DNA of 64,000 nucleotides from Micromonospora lupini str. Lupac 08 (GCF_000297395.2 NZ_HF570108.1:4553910-4617909), one strand, 5' to 3'. Shown: positions 24,247 through 32,416, counted from the stretch's first letter. Numbers and translations: made by a program. The notes: generated by a model from the sequence alone, not told the origin.

Positions 24247-26040
24247 TCACCTCGGGTCGTCGAAACCCTCGGTGGCTCGTTCGCGGCGCAGGTGCGCCAG
24301 CGCCCGGCGACCGAGGTCGGTGTCCTCCCGGCCGAGCGCCTCGTACATGCTGGCGACCTTCTCGTACGGCTGCGCGGGCGGCAGCAACGGGATCGCCGGG
24401 TCCACCACCGCCTCGACAAGCGTCGGCCGGTCCGCCGACAGCGCGCGGTCCCAGGCCTCGTCCACCTCCCCCGGGGTGGTGACCCGGACGCCGTGCAGAC
24501 CCAGCAGCTCCGCCCAGCGGGCGTACGGGGCGTCGGGCAGGCGCTGCGAGTCGACGAAACGCGGATCGCCCTCCATCTCCCGCTGCTCCCAGCTCACCTC
24601 GGCCAGGTCGCGGTTGTGCAGCACCAGCACCACGAACCGCGGGTCCGCCCAGTCCCGCCACCGGTGCGCGACGGTGAGCAGCTCGGCCAGCCCGTTCATC
24701 TGCATCGCGCCGTCCCCGGCGAGGGCCACCACCGGGCGCTGCGGCGCGGCGAGTTTCGCGGCCAGCCCGTACGGCAGCGCCGAACCCATCGACGCCAGCG
24801 TGCTGGACAGGTGCGCGTCGACGCCGACGGGCAGGCGCAGGTGCCGGGCGTACCAGTAGACGACCGACCCGACGTCCACCGACACCTGGGCGTCGCCGGG
24901 CAGCCGGTCGGTGAGGGCGTGCAGGACGTACTGCGGATTGAGCGGCTCGACCTCGGCGGTGGCCCGGCGGCGGGCGATGTCCCGCCAGCGCGTCACCTCG
25001 CCCTCGATCGTTTGCCGCCAGCTCCGGTCGGTACGCGGCGTGAGCAGCGGCAGCAGCGCCCGGATGGTCTCGGCGGCGTCGCCGAGCAGCGGCACCTCCA
25101 CCGGGTAGCGCATGCCCAGCCGCCGGCCGTCGATGTCGATCTGCACCGCTCGGGCCTGCCCCGGCGCCGGGTAGAACTCCGACCAGGGGTCGTTGCTGCC
25201 GACGATGAGCAGGGTGTCGCACCCGCTCATCAGTGCGCTGCTGGCGGTGCTGCCCAGATGGCCCATCACTCCGGTGTGGAACGGCAACGACTCGTCCAGC
25301 ACCGGCTTGCCCAGCAGCGAGGCGGTCACTCCCGCGCCGAGCGCCTCGGCCAGCTCGACCACCTCGCCGGCGGCGGCGCGGGCGCCCTGCCCCACCAGGA
25401 TCGCCACCCGCTGCCCGGCGTCGAGCAGATCGGCGGCGGCCCGCAGGTCGTCCGGGCGGGGCCGCAGCTCCGGCACCGGCAGCCCGGGGTTGGTCACCAT
25501 GATTCCGTGCTGGTGCGCGTCGAGATCCGGGGCCGGCGCGGTCTGCACGTCGTGCGGCAGGATGACGCAGGTCGGGCTGCGGGTCGCCAGGGCGGTACGG
25601 ATCGCCCGGTCCAGCAGCATCGGCAACTGCTCCGGGGTGTACGCGGTCTGCACGAACTGCGCGCACACGTCGCCGTACAGCCGGACCAGGTCGATCTCCT
25701 GCTGGTAGCCGCTGCCCAGCACCGAGGTCACCTGCTGGCCGACCAGGGCGAGCACCGGCTGGGAATCCAGCCGCGCGTCGTAGAGGCCGTTGAGCAGATG
25801 CACCGCCCCCGGCCCCTGCGTCGACAGGCACACCCCCAGGCCGCCGGTGTACTTCGCGTGGCCGCAGGCCATGAAAGCGGCCGTCTCCTCGTGACGGGCC
25901 TGCACGAACTCGGGCCGGCCGGCCCGACGCAACGCCCCCATCACCCCGTCGATGCCATCACCTGAGTAGCCGAAGACACGGTCCACACCCCAGTCGGCCA
26001 ACCGGGCCACCACCAGGTCCGACACCGTCGCATCCGCCAT
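24247..26040 (-). CDS. Thiamine-diphosphate enzyme, pyruvate oxidase/dehydrogenase-like
   Basis: 597 aa with the three-domain layout of PoxB-type enzymes. The N-terminal Pyr domain has the catalytic Glu in ARHEETAAFMACGHAKY. A central FAD/DHAP-type domain covers about 190-330. The C-terminal PP domain has the ThDP motif beginning GDGAMQMNGLAELLTVAHRW. Such enzymes decarboxylate pyruvate to acetate, feeding electrons to quinone or oxygen, and acetolactate synthase-like relatives exist; the reaction is inferred from overall resemblance. The ATG at 26040 has GAGGAG in front. A strong SigB-type promoter lies 38 bases upstream, in keeping with the stress or stationary-phase control known for poxB elsewhere. 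Upstream and divergent is a lipoprotein gene. Confidence 0.86.
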   Translation of the reverse strand: MADATVSDLVVARLADWGVDRVFGYSGDGIDGVMGALRRAGRPEFVQARHEETAAFMACGHAKYTGGLGVCLSTQGPGAVHLLNGLYDARLDSQPVLALVGQQVTSVLGSGYQQEIDLVRLYGDVCAQFVQTAYTPEQLPMLLDRAIRTALATRSPTCVILPHDVQTAPAPDLDAHQHGIMVTNPGLPVPELRPRPDDLRAAADLLDAGQRVAILVGQGARAAAGEVVELAEALGAGVTASLLGKPVLDESLPFHTGVMGHLGSTASSALMSGCDTLLIVGSNDPWSEFYPAPGQARAVQIDIDGRRLGMRYPVEVPLLGDAAETIRALLPLLTPRTDRSWRQTIEGEVTRWRDIARRRATAEVEPLNPQYVLHALTDRLPGDAQVSVDVGSVVYWYARHLRLPVGVDAHLSSTLASMGSALPYGLAAKLAAPQRPVVALAGDGAMQMNGLAELLTVAHRWRDWADPRFVVLVLHNRDLAEVSWEQREMEGDPRFVDSQRLPDAPYARWAELLGLHGVRVTTPGEVDEAWDRALSADRPTLVEAVVDPAIPLLPPAQPYEKVASMYEALGREDTDLGRRALAHLRRERATEGFDDPR

Positions 26041-26077
26041 CGCCGTCTCCTCGCCTCGCCGCTGTCCACCTGGGGCG

Positions 26078-26101
26078 GTACCCCGATCCGCAGCGTCAAA
26101 C
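26078..26101 (-). promoter_or_regulatory. SigB/SigF-type promoter of the pyruvate-oxidase-like gene
   Basis: Minus strand: GTTT (26101-26098), exactly 14 bases, GGGTAC (26083-26078). It is identical in both boxes and spacing to the alcohol dehydrogenase promoter. Confidence 0.65.
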
Positions 26102-26210
26102 CAGGCAGACGGCGCCGATCCGGGTCCATCGGGTCGCTCACCGCCTCCGGCGTACGCGCCGGTGATCCAATCCGGATTGAAGAACATCGGGCCGGGGGAT
26201 ACTGCCGTAC

Positions 26211-26615
26211 ATGAGAGTCGCGGTTGCTCCAGTGGGCACGGTCCTGGCCGTGCTGGCCCTGACCGGGTGCGGCGCGGTGACCGACCGCGCCGACGCGGCA
26301 GGCGACGTCGCCGTACGGATGCTGAGCGCCGTGGCGGAGAAGGACGGTGCCGGCGCCTGTGCCCTGCTGGCGCCCGACAGCGCCGCGGAGATCGAGCAGT
26401 CCGCCGACCAGCCGTGCGCCGAGGCGATCCTGGAGGAGGACCTCCCCGCGCCCGGCACGGTGTCGGCAAGCGACGTGTACGGCCAGTGGGCGCAGGTCCG
26501 GGTCGGCGGAGACACCGTCTTCCTCGCCGTGTTCCCCGGCGGCTGGCGCGTGGTCGCCGCCGGTTGCCACTCGCGCGGGGAGCGACCCTACGACTGTGCC
26601 ATCCAGGGAGGCTGA
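26211..26615 (+). CDS. Small lipoprotein of unknown function
   Basis: 134 aa. The N-terminus is a lipoprotein signal with lipobox LTGC (Cys 19), so the mature part is anchored outside the membrane. The rest is a small domain with a paired Cys pattern (GACALLAPD, QPCAEAI, AAGCHSR, YDCAIQ) and a beta-rich end (WAQVRVGGDTVFLAVF). No enzyme motif is visible. Four bases separate its stop from a 27-codon membrane peptide gene, and a DUF6766-type gene follows, so the three probably form one operon divergent from the pyruvate-oxidase-like gene. Confidence 0.75.
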   Translation: MRVAVAPVGTVLAVLALTGCGAVTDRADAAGDVAVRMLSAVAEKDGAGACALLAPDSAAEIEQSADQPCAEAILEEDLPAPGTVSASDVYGQWAQVRVGGDTVFLAVFPGGWRVVAAGCHSRGERPYDCAIQGG

Positions 26616-26618
26616 GCG

Positions 26619-26702
26619 ATGCGACTCCAGTTCGTCCTGCTGCTGCTCGTGGTCGCCGCCGGAATCGTCTACTTCTCCGCGCTGGGGGTGCTGCACCGGT
26701 GA
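26619..26702 (+). CDS. 27-aa single-span membrane peptide
   Basis: A very short gene encoding MRLQFVLLLLVVAAGIVYFS followed by ALGVLHR. One hydrophobic helix with a basic start, so probably membrane-inserted N-in. GGGAGG lies upstream at a usable distance and its stop is overlapped by the next gene (GTGA). Position, binding site and overlap argue that it is translated. Function unknown. Confidence 0.55.
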   Translation: MRLQFVLLLLVVAAGIVYFSALGVLHR

Positions 26703-27373
26703 GGAGGTTCCTCCGCGACAACTCGCTCGGGCTGGTCTTCGGCCTGCTGTTCCTCGCCGCGCTCGTCGGACAGGCGTTCGCCGGGCACGCCGACTTCAAT
26801 CAGCAGCAGCTCACCGAGGGCCTGCAACCGGTGTCGTTCGGCCGGTACGTCACGTCGGCGAGCTTCGCCGTCGACGTCACCGAGAACTGGCAGTCGGAGT
26901 ACCTGCAGTTCTTCCTCTACATCTTCCTGACCGTGTGGCTCCTGCAGAGAGGCTCACCGGAGTCCAAGGAGCTCGACAAGGCAGGCCGCGAATCCGACCA
27001 GGACCAACTGGTCGGCGCGCACGCCACCGACACGTCACCGGCGTGGGCACGCGTCGGTGGCCTGCGGCAGGCGCTGTTCTCCCACTCGTTGGGCCTGGTC
27101 ATGGGGGCGATCTTCCTGCTGTCCTGGCTCTCCCAGTCCATCACCGGGGTTGCCGCGTACAACGAACAGCAGCTCGGCAACCTCCAGGATCCGGTGTCGT
27201 GGGGTCAATACCTGCGCCAACCCGACTTCTGGAACCGCACCCTGCAGAACTGGCAGTCGGAACTGCTGGCCGTCACGTCGATGGTGGTGCTGTCGATCTA
27301 CCTGCGGCAGCGCGGATCCTCGCAGTCGAAGCCGGTCGGCGCCGCGCACACCGCCACCGGCGTGGAAGGCTGA
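26699..27373 (+). CDS. DUF6766-like membrane protein
   Basis: 224 aa made of two related halves. Each starts with a hydrophobic helix (RDNSLGLVFGLLFLAALVGQ and HSLGLVMGAIFLLSWLSQS), followed by FNQQQ or YNEQQ, then a segment NWQSEYLQFF or NWQSELLAVT leading into a second helix, giving about four spans. A charged linker (about 95-120) separates the halves. Proteins of this type are common in actinobacteria and some other bacteria but have no known role. It starts at GTG overlapping the stop of the small peptide gene. It is convergent with the next gene after only ten bases. Confidence 0.8.
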   Translation: MRRFLRDNSLGLVFGLLFLAALVGQAFAGHADFNQQQLTEGLQPVSFGRYVTSASFAVDVTENWQSEYLQFFLYIFLTVWLLQRGSPESKELDKAGRESDQDQLVGAHATDTSPAWARVGGLRQALFSHSLGLVMGAIFLLSWLSQSITGVAAYNEQQLGNLQDPVSWGQYLRQPDFWNRTLQNWQSELLAVTSMVVLSIYLRQRGSSQSKPVGAAHTATGVEG

Positions 27374-27383
27374 ACCGCCGGCC

Positions 27384-27941
27384 CTAACCGTTCCGACCGT
27401 GCCGTGCCGGCACGGCGTGGGAGGCTCGGCGCGGCAGTGGCCCGACGTCGGATCGACGGCCGGGGCGCATCGCCGCGTGCCGCTGGCCCGGCCCGGCGCC
27501 GTCACGGGCGGCGAGGGCGTCCGCGACCGCCCCGGTGACGAATCCGTAGATCGACTTGTGCAGGACGTCGACCGCGAGTTCGCCGCGCGGCCAGGTCTGC
27601 GGCGGCGCCCCCACACCTGTGGCGTTCTCCAGAATCTGGTCGTTCGTCAACCGCACCACCGTGAACATCCCCGACGCCAGTGGGCCCCGCAGACCCGCCT
27701 GCGCCATGACGCTGCGCAGCACACCGAGGACCGCACCCTGGCCGTAGTGCATCGTCAGGTTCCGCCATCGTGGCTGACGCGTCGGTGCCTCCGGCATGCC
27801 GCTGAGCCGCGCCAGCACGCGCGCGGGCACGTGGGAGTCGGGCCGCCCGGTCAGCCGCTGCTCCACCTTCTCCGCCGCGGTCATCACGGCCGCCCCGGCC
27901 AGTCCGGCCACCAGTCCCTGCCACATCGCTCGCTTCAGCAT
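27384..27941 (-). CDS. Small membrane protein, DUF1440/YagU-like
   Basis: 185 aa. An N-terminal hydrophobic helix (WQGLVAGLAGAAVMTAAEKV), a middle part with MHYGQGAVLGVLRSVMA, and a third region (IYGFVTGAVADALA) followed by a basic tail rich in Arg and Gly. The pattern resembles small inner-membrane proteins of the YagU family, though the match is by general appearance only. Upstream bases are GGGTAGGGGGGTCGTC, which could serve both as a SigB-type -10 and as a binding site. Confidence 0.65.
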   Translation of the reverse strand: MLKRAMWQGLVAGLAGAAVMTAAEKVEQRLTGRPDSHVPARVLARLSGMPEAPTRQPRWRNLTMHYGQGAVLGVLRSVMAQAGLRGPLASGMFTVVRLTNDQILENATGVGAPPQTWPRGELAVDVLHKSIYGFVTGAVADALAARDGAGPGQRHAAMRPGRRSDVGPLPRRASHAVPARHGRNG

Positions 27942-27951
27942 GACGACCCCC

Positions 27952-27976
27952 CTACCCCCCGACGGGACGTCCACAC
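27952..27976 (-). promoter_or_regulatory. Possible SigB/SigF-type promoter
   Basis: Minus strand: GTGT (27976-27973), 15 bases, GGGTAG (27957-27952), the same form as the copper-storage promoter. It ends only ten bases before the ATG, so the transcript would be almost leaderless, which lowers confidence. Confidence 0.3.
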
Positions 27977-28158
27977 GTGGGCGGCAGTGACCCAGGCCCC
28001 GGTCGATGGCCGGCCGGCCGCCCTGATCACTCGACCGGGTTTTCGGACAAAAAGGCTCATCTCCGAATAACTCTCCCGTAATACCGTGAGTTGCGTGCCA
28101 CCGCACCAGAGTCACTCTGGTCGATCGCTGGCGTAACCCACATCGAGAGGATCGGACC

Positions 28159-29661
28159 ATGCGCGACCTATCTCGTCGCGAAGTACTCAAGGCGACGGCG
28201 GCCGTCGGCGCGGGGGCCGCGGTTTTCCCCGGCATCGTGGCCGCCGGCACCCCCGGGCTCGCGGCCGACGGCGGCCCGGGTCCCTCCTCCACCGCGGAGT
28301 CCCCGCCGGCGGAGCTGACCGGGCGCATCGTCCGCCCCCAGGATCCCGGGTACGCGAACGCGAGCCTCGGCTGGGACGAGCTGTTCGTCCGCTACCCGCT
28401 GGTCATCGTCTTCGCGCAGAACACCCAGGACGTGGTCAACGCCCTGACCTGGGCGCGGCAGAACGACGTCGCGCTGCGGGTGCGCAGCGGCCGGCACAGC
28501 CTCGAGGGCTGGTCGAACGTCGACAACGGCATCGTGATCGACGTGAGCGAGCTGAAGTCGACACACATCGACTACGCGAGCCGTACCGCACGGGTGGGCG
28601 CCGGGCTCAACCAACTGGAGGCGGTCACCGCGCTCGGCGAGCACGACCTCGCGGTGACGACCGGAACGGAGGGAAGCGTGGGCCTGTCCGGCGCGACCCT
28701 CGGCGGTGGTCTCGGGTTCCTCACCCGCTACCTCGGCATGGCCTGCGACAGCCTGATCGGGGCGGAGATCGTCGTCGCGTGGGGCAGCAACGGCGCGAAG
28801 GCCATCGAGGTGGACCTGCACAACCACGAGGACCTGCTCTGGGCCCTGCGCGGCGCGGGCAACGGCAACTTCGGGATCGTCACCTCGCTCACCTACCGGG
28901 CGACGCCGCTGCGCAGCGTCGCCTACGTCCAGGCGACCTGGGACAACCTCGGCGACCTGGAGGAGATCTTCGACACCTGGCAGCGCATCGCTCCGTTCAC
29001 CGACTACCGCCTGGGGACCCAGGTCGAGATCCACAAGTCCGCGATCCTGCTGTTCGCGGTGCTCGCCGACGGTCCGGAGGCGGAGGCGAGGGAGCTGCTG
29101 GAGCCGATCCTCTCGATCGGCAACCCCGAGGTCACCGTCCAGACCGGAGGTTGGGGCGAGATCTACAACGGCTTCCAGATCCCGACCGAGGACGAGCCGG
29201 CGAACTGGAAATTCTTCTCGCAGTTCTCCAACCAGCCGTTCCCGAAGAAGGCGATAGGCGTGGTCCGCGCCTTCATGGAGGACGCGCCCACGGACGACAG
29301 CAACTTCTTCCTCCAGGCGTTCGGCCGGGGGAAGCAGGCGCACGAACCCCGCGGCGGCTCCGCGTTCCCGCACCGCGACGCGCTCTTCTACTCCGAGCCC
29401 GGCGTCGGCTGGGGCACGCGCGGGGAGCCGGACAGCGGCGACGCCCTCACCCCGGTCGCCCAGACCTGGATCGCCGAGTTCAGCCAGGCCCTGCGTCCGT
29501 ACGTCGACGGCGCCTACGTCAACGTGCCGAACATCGGGATGGCGGAGTGGGAGTCTGCCTACTGGGGGTCGAACTTCTACCGACTGCGCAAGATCAAGGC
29601 GAAGTACGACCCGCACAACGTCTTCCAGTACGAGCAGAGCATTCCACCCGCGACCTGCTGA
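28159..29661 (+). CDS. Tat-exported FAD-linked oxidase, berberine-bridge-enzyme type
   Basis: 500 aa. The N-terminus has a twin-arginine signal (SRREVLKATAAVGAG), so the folded flavoprotein is exported. The FAD-binding domain (about 70-240) includes RVRSGRHSLEGWSN, where the His is the expected covalent FAD attachment site. The region that in bicovalent BBE-type oxidases carries a second Cys link reads TGTEGSVGLSGATLGGG, without Cys, so probably one covalent bond. The C-terminal BBE motif is YWGSNFYRLRKIKAKYDPHN. Likely oxidises an alcohol, sugar or secondary metabolite with oxygen as acceptor; the substrate is unknown. A strong terminator hairpin follows. Confidence 0.88.
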   Translation: MRDLSRREVLKATAAVGAGAAVFPGIVAAGTPGLAADGGPGPSSTAESPPAELTGRIVRPQDPGYANASLGWDELFVRYPLVIVFAQNTQDVVNALTWARQNDVALRVRSGRHSLEGWSNVDNGIVIDVSELKSTHIDYASRTARVGAGLNQLEAVTALGEHDLAVTTGTEGSVGLSGATLGGGLGFLTRYLGMACDSLIGAEIVVAWGSNGAKAIEVDLHNHEDLLWALRGAGNGNFGIVTSLTYRATPLRSVAYVQATWDNLGDLEEIFDTWQRIAPFTDYRLGTQVEIHKSAILLFAVLADGPEAEARELLEPILSIGNPEVTVQTGGWGEIYNGFQIPTEDEPANWKFFSQFSNQPFPKKAIGVVRAFMEDAPTDDSNFFLQAFGRGKQAHEPRGGSAFPHRDALFYSEPGVGWGTRGEPDSGDALTPVAQTWIAEFSQALRPYVDGAYVNVPNIGMAEWESAYWGSNFYRLRKIKAKYDPHNVFQYEQSIPPATC

Positions 29662-29666
29662 GTGAC

Positions 29667-29700
29667 GGCCCCGGGCCACGCGTGGGCGTGGTCCGGGGCC
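29667..29700 (+). terminator. Terminator hairpin after the FAD oxidase gene
   Basis: A 15-base stem (29667-29681 with 29686-29700) closed by a four-base loop, all pairs perfect except one G-U, six bases after the stop. Confidence 0.75.
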
Positions 29701-29802
29701 GAGGTCGCGCGGCGACGATCGTGGCCTCTCGCCGCGTCGGACGGTCGGCGCGGCACCACCTTTCGCCGTCCGTGAAAAAAGATCAGCTCCTTGTGAAGAA
29801 AG

Positions 29803-29818
29803 CCTCACCCCGGTGAGG
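29803..29818 (+). promoter_or_regulatory. Hairpin covering the ribosome binding site of the CopC-fusion gene
   Basis: CCTCAC (29803-29808) can pair with GTGAGG (29813-29818); the GAGG in the second arm is the only candidate binding site for the ATG at 29827. This could dampen translation or serve as a switch. It may also be chance. Confidence 0.35.
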
Positions 29819-29826
29819 ATATTCAG

Positions 29827-31884
29827 ATGCGTCGCCTCCCTCAGAGTTTCGGCCGGCCGGTCGCGGGCCTGCTCGCGCTCGCCCTCGCCACGGCGGTCAG
29901 CCTCCTCGCGTCCGCTCAGCCCGCCGCAGCTCACGGGACGCTCGCGATGTCCACCCCCGAGAGCGGCGCCACCGTGCGGGGCCCGCTGACGTCGGTGGCG
30001 CTGTACTTCACCGAGAAGGTCGGCGCCAACGCGTACTTCACTGTCACCGCGCCGAACGGCGTCCGGGTCGACAACGGCTGGACGTACGGGGAGCCGAAGG
30101 CGCTGACCAAGCCGGTGCGGGAGTACTTCCTGGTCGACGGCCAGTTCCAGCCACGCGAGTACACGACGGGGTTTCCGGCGGTGGTGTCGGTCGCGCACCT
30201 GCCGGCGGCCGGCCAGTACTCGGTGAGCTACCTGTCGGTGGCCTCCGACGGGGACGCGGTGCGCGGCACGATGACGTTCCGCTACACGGGCCGGGCGACG
30301 AAGGCGCCGCAGGGTTGGCAACCGCCGACCCAGCAGCCCGACCCCGCGCTTCTCGCCGCCATCGACCAGCACGCGTCCTCGGGGCAGGAGCCGGTGGCCT
30401 CGGCGGCGCCCGCCGGAGCGCCGAGCACTTCGCAGGCGGCCCCCGCCACGCGCGCGGATGAGGAGAGCGGCCCGGGGGCGGTGGTCTGGATCGGCGGGGC
30501 GGTCGCCGTCCTGGCGGCGGTGGCGGGGTTCGTCGTCTGGCGTCGTCGCACGTCCCCCGCCGGTGGACCGCCGGGTCGGGCCCGCGCGTCGAAGCCTCCG
30601 ACCGGCCGGGGTGGTCGCGTCGCACCCTCGGCACGCAAGCCCGCCGGCAGGAACGCGGCGACCACCGGCAGGAACGCGGCGACCTCCGGCAGGAGCGCGG
30701 CGGCCACCAGCAGCCGCGCGGCCGGTGGCACCGGTTCCGGCGGCCGGCAGCGAGGCGCCACCGTACCCGCGGCGCGCGGCAGCGGCGCGCTCGCCGACGC
30801 CCGGAGTTCCGTCGCGGTCGAGGCCGCGCCACGGTCGACGCCGGCCGCGCAGGCCCTGGCCACACCGGAGAACGCGGCGCCCGCCGAGCTGTCGCGGCCC
30901 GACACGCAGGACACCACAGTGGTACGCGGGCCCCGGCTGACCAACACCCACCTGGCCCTGCTCGTCGGCGGGTTGGTGGTGGCTCTGCTGGCCGGCTTCG
31001 GGCTCGCCCGCATCGGCACCGGCGACGCGACGCCGACCGGTGACGCCCGCCGGCCCGCGGCCCCGGGCGGGGTACCGGCCGGCTCCGGGGAGGCACTGTC
31101 GGCCGGGAACGGGCACGACCACGCGCCCGGGACCGGGCCGCACTCGCATCCGGGGGACGTCGGCGCGGGTGAAACGCTGGCGGCCGGGACGACTGTCAGC
31201 GCGGGCGGCTACACGTTGCAGCCCCTGGAGCGGACCCAGCCGCCCGGCGTACGCGCGGACTACCGGTTCCGGATCGTCGGGACCGACCGGCAGCCGGCGA
31301 CGCGTTTCGCCGTCGTGCACGAGAAGCCGTTGCACCTGATCGTGGTGGGTCGCGACCTGGCCGGCTACCAGCACCTGCACCCGACGATGGCGCCCGACGG
31401 CACCTGGAGCGTCCCCCTGTCCCTGGCCCGCCCCGGCGGTTACCGCGTCTTCGCCGACTTCTCCGTCGCCGCTCCCGACGGTCGGCAGGTGCCCCTCGTG
31501 CTGGGCGTCGACCACCACGTGCCGGGCGCGTACGCCCCGGCCGCGCTGCCACCGGCCCAGGCGCAGGCGACGGCCGGGCCGTTCACGGTGACGATGACCG
31601 GGACGCCCACGGCCGGCGTGACGGCGCCGGTGCGATTCCAGCTCACGCGCACCGACGCCGCCGGGCCGGCCCAGCCGCAGCGGTACCTCGGCGCGTACGG
31701 GCACCTGGTCGTCGTGCGGGAGGGTGACCTCGGGTACGTGCACGTCCACCCGGAGCAGGAGCTCGTCGACGGCGCGGTCGCGTTCTGGCTGACCGTCCCC
31801 AGCTCCGGTCGGTACCGGGCGTTCTTCGACTTCCAGGTCGACGGGAAGGTCCACACCGCCGAGTACACGATCAACCTGCCCTGA
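29827..31884 (+). CDS. CopC-domain fusion protein with two membrane spans and a His-rich extracellular domain
   Basis: 685 aa with an unusual layout. The signal peptide ends at about residue 35, leaving His36 (AHGTLAMSTPESG) as the new N-terminus, as in copper-binding CopC. The CopC-type domain runs to about 155. A first membrane helix (VVWIGGAVAVLAAVAGFVVW, about 217-236) leads to a cytoplasmic stretch of some 135 residues rich in Arg, Ala, Gly and Ser, including a GRNAAT repeat. A second helix (HLALLVGGLVVALLAGFGLA) returns to the outside. A His-rich linker (GNGHDHAPGTGPHSHPGD) precedes a C-terminal domain with many His (YQHLHPTM, GVDHHVPG, YVHVHPEQE). The roles in copper binding are inferred from these features. 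Confidence 0.85.
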   Translation: MRRLPQSFGRPVAGLLALALATAVSLLASAQPAAAHGTLAMSTPESGATVRGPLTSVALYFTEKVGANAYFTVTAPNGVRVDNGWTYGEPKALTKPVREYFLVDGQFQPREYTTGFPAVVSVAHLPAAGQYSVSYLSVASDGDAVRGTMTFRYTGRATKAPQGWQPPTQQPDPALLAAIDQHASSGQEPVASAAPAGAPSTSQAAPATRADEESGPGAVVWIGGAVAVLAAVAGFVVWRRRTSPAGGPPGRARASKPPTGRGGRVAPSARKPAGRNAATTGRNAATSGRSAAATSSRAAGGTGSGGRQRGATVPAARGSGALADARSSVAVEAAPRSTPAAQALATPENAAPAELSRPDTQDTTVVRGPRLTNTHLALLVGGLVVALLAGFGLARIGTGDATPTGDARRPAAPGGVPAGSGEALSAGNGHDHAPGTGPHSHPGDVGAGETLAAGTTVSAGGYTLQPLERTQPPGVRADYRFRIVGTDRQPATRFAVVHEKPLHLIVVGRDLAGYQHLHPTMAPDGTWSVPLSLARPGGYRVFADFSVAAPDGRQVPLVLGVDHHVPGAYAPAALPPAQAQATAGPFTVTMTGTPTAGVTAPVRFQLTRTDAAGPAQPQRYLGAYGHLVVVREGDLGYVHVHPEQELVDGAVAFWLTVPSSGRYRAFFDFQVDGKVHTAEYTINLP

Positions 31885-32010
31885 GACCGCTCTCCCGGGA
31901 ACAGTTCGGCCGCACGTGAGCCGCCCCGAGCCGCTGGTGTTGCGGAGAGCACATCATCGGCTCGGGGATTTGTCCGGTTCCGCTGCTCTATTCCCCAGGT
32001 AGGTGGAACG

Positions 32011-32382
32011 ATGGCTGTCGTGGGAACTGCCGAGACTGCCATGCCTGCCATCTCACCGCTCGCCGGTGAGCCGATCAAACGCGCGGATGCCGAGCGGCTC
32101 GCGGGGGTGCTGAAGGCGTTCGCCGATCCGGCCCGACTGCGACTGCTCAGCCTGATCCAGGCCGCCCCGGAGGGCGAGGCCTCGGTCACCGACCTCACCG
32201 CGCCGCTCAACCTCTCTCAGCCGACCGTGAGTCATCACCTGCGGATTCTCACCGAGGCCGGTCTGATCGAGCGCGAGAAGCGCGGCGTCTGGGCGTATTA
32301 CCGCATCGTGCCGTCGGCGATCGCGGCGATCGCCGACCTGCTGACGCCGCCGCGCAAACGGCCGACGAAGAAGACCCGCTGA
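32011..32382 (+). CDS. ArsR-family transcriptional regulator
   Basis: 123-aa winged-helix repressor. The core reads LAGVLKAFADPARLRLLSLI, then the recognition part LSQPTVSHHLRILTEAGLIE and the wing EKRGVWAYYRI. ArsR metal sensors often have Cys pairs in ELCVCDL; here the equivalent reads ASVTDL and there is no Cys in the protein. If it senses metal it must use other ligands, or it may sense another signal. AGGTAGGTGG precedes the ATG. The CopC-fusion gene lies directly upstream on the same strand, so this could be its regulator. Convergent with the next gene. Confidence 0.85.
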   Translation: MAVVGTAETAMPAISPLAGEPIKRADAERLAGVLKAFADPARLRLLSLIQAAPEGEASVTDLTAPLNLSQPTVSHHLRILTEAGLIEREKRGVWAYYRIVPSAIAAIADLLTPPRKRPTKKTR

Positions 32383-32416
32383 GCGACAGTCGCACCGGCT
32401 TCGGTGGCGGTCGTCG

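Noticed and set aside
26170-26210. GGGATAC just before the lipoprotein start as a SigB-type -10
   Set aside because: The -10 has an extra base pattern and no GTTT/GNNT box at 14-16 bases; spacing only works at 17.
30640-30720. Repeats in the CopC-fusion gene considered as a mobile-element trace
   Set aside because: They are in-frame short repeats encoding a low-complexity Arg/Ala loop; there are no inverted ends or target duplication. No transposase or integrase is seen anywhere in the window.
28168-31854. A 1228-codon open frame antisense to the FAD oxidase and CopC-fusion genes
   Set aside because: Long antisense frames are expected in DNA of this GC content. The product is Arg/Gly/Val-rich with no domain, while the sense genes have clear motifs.
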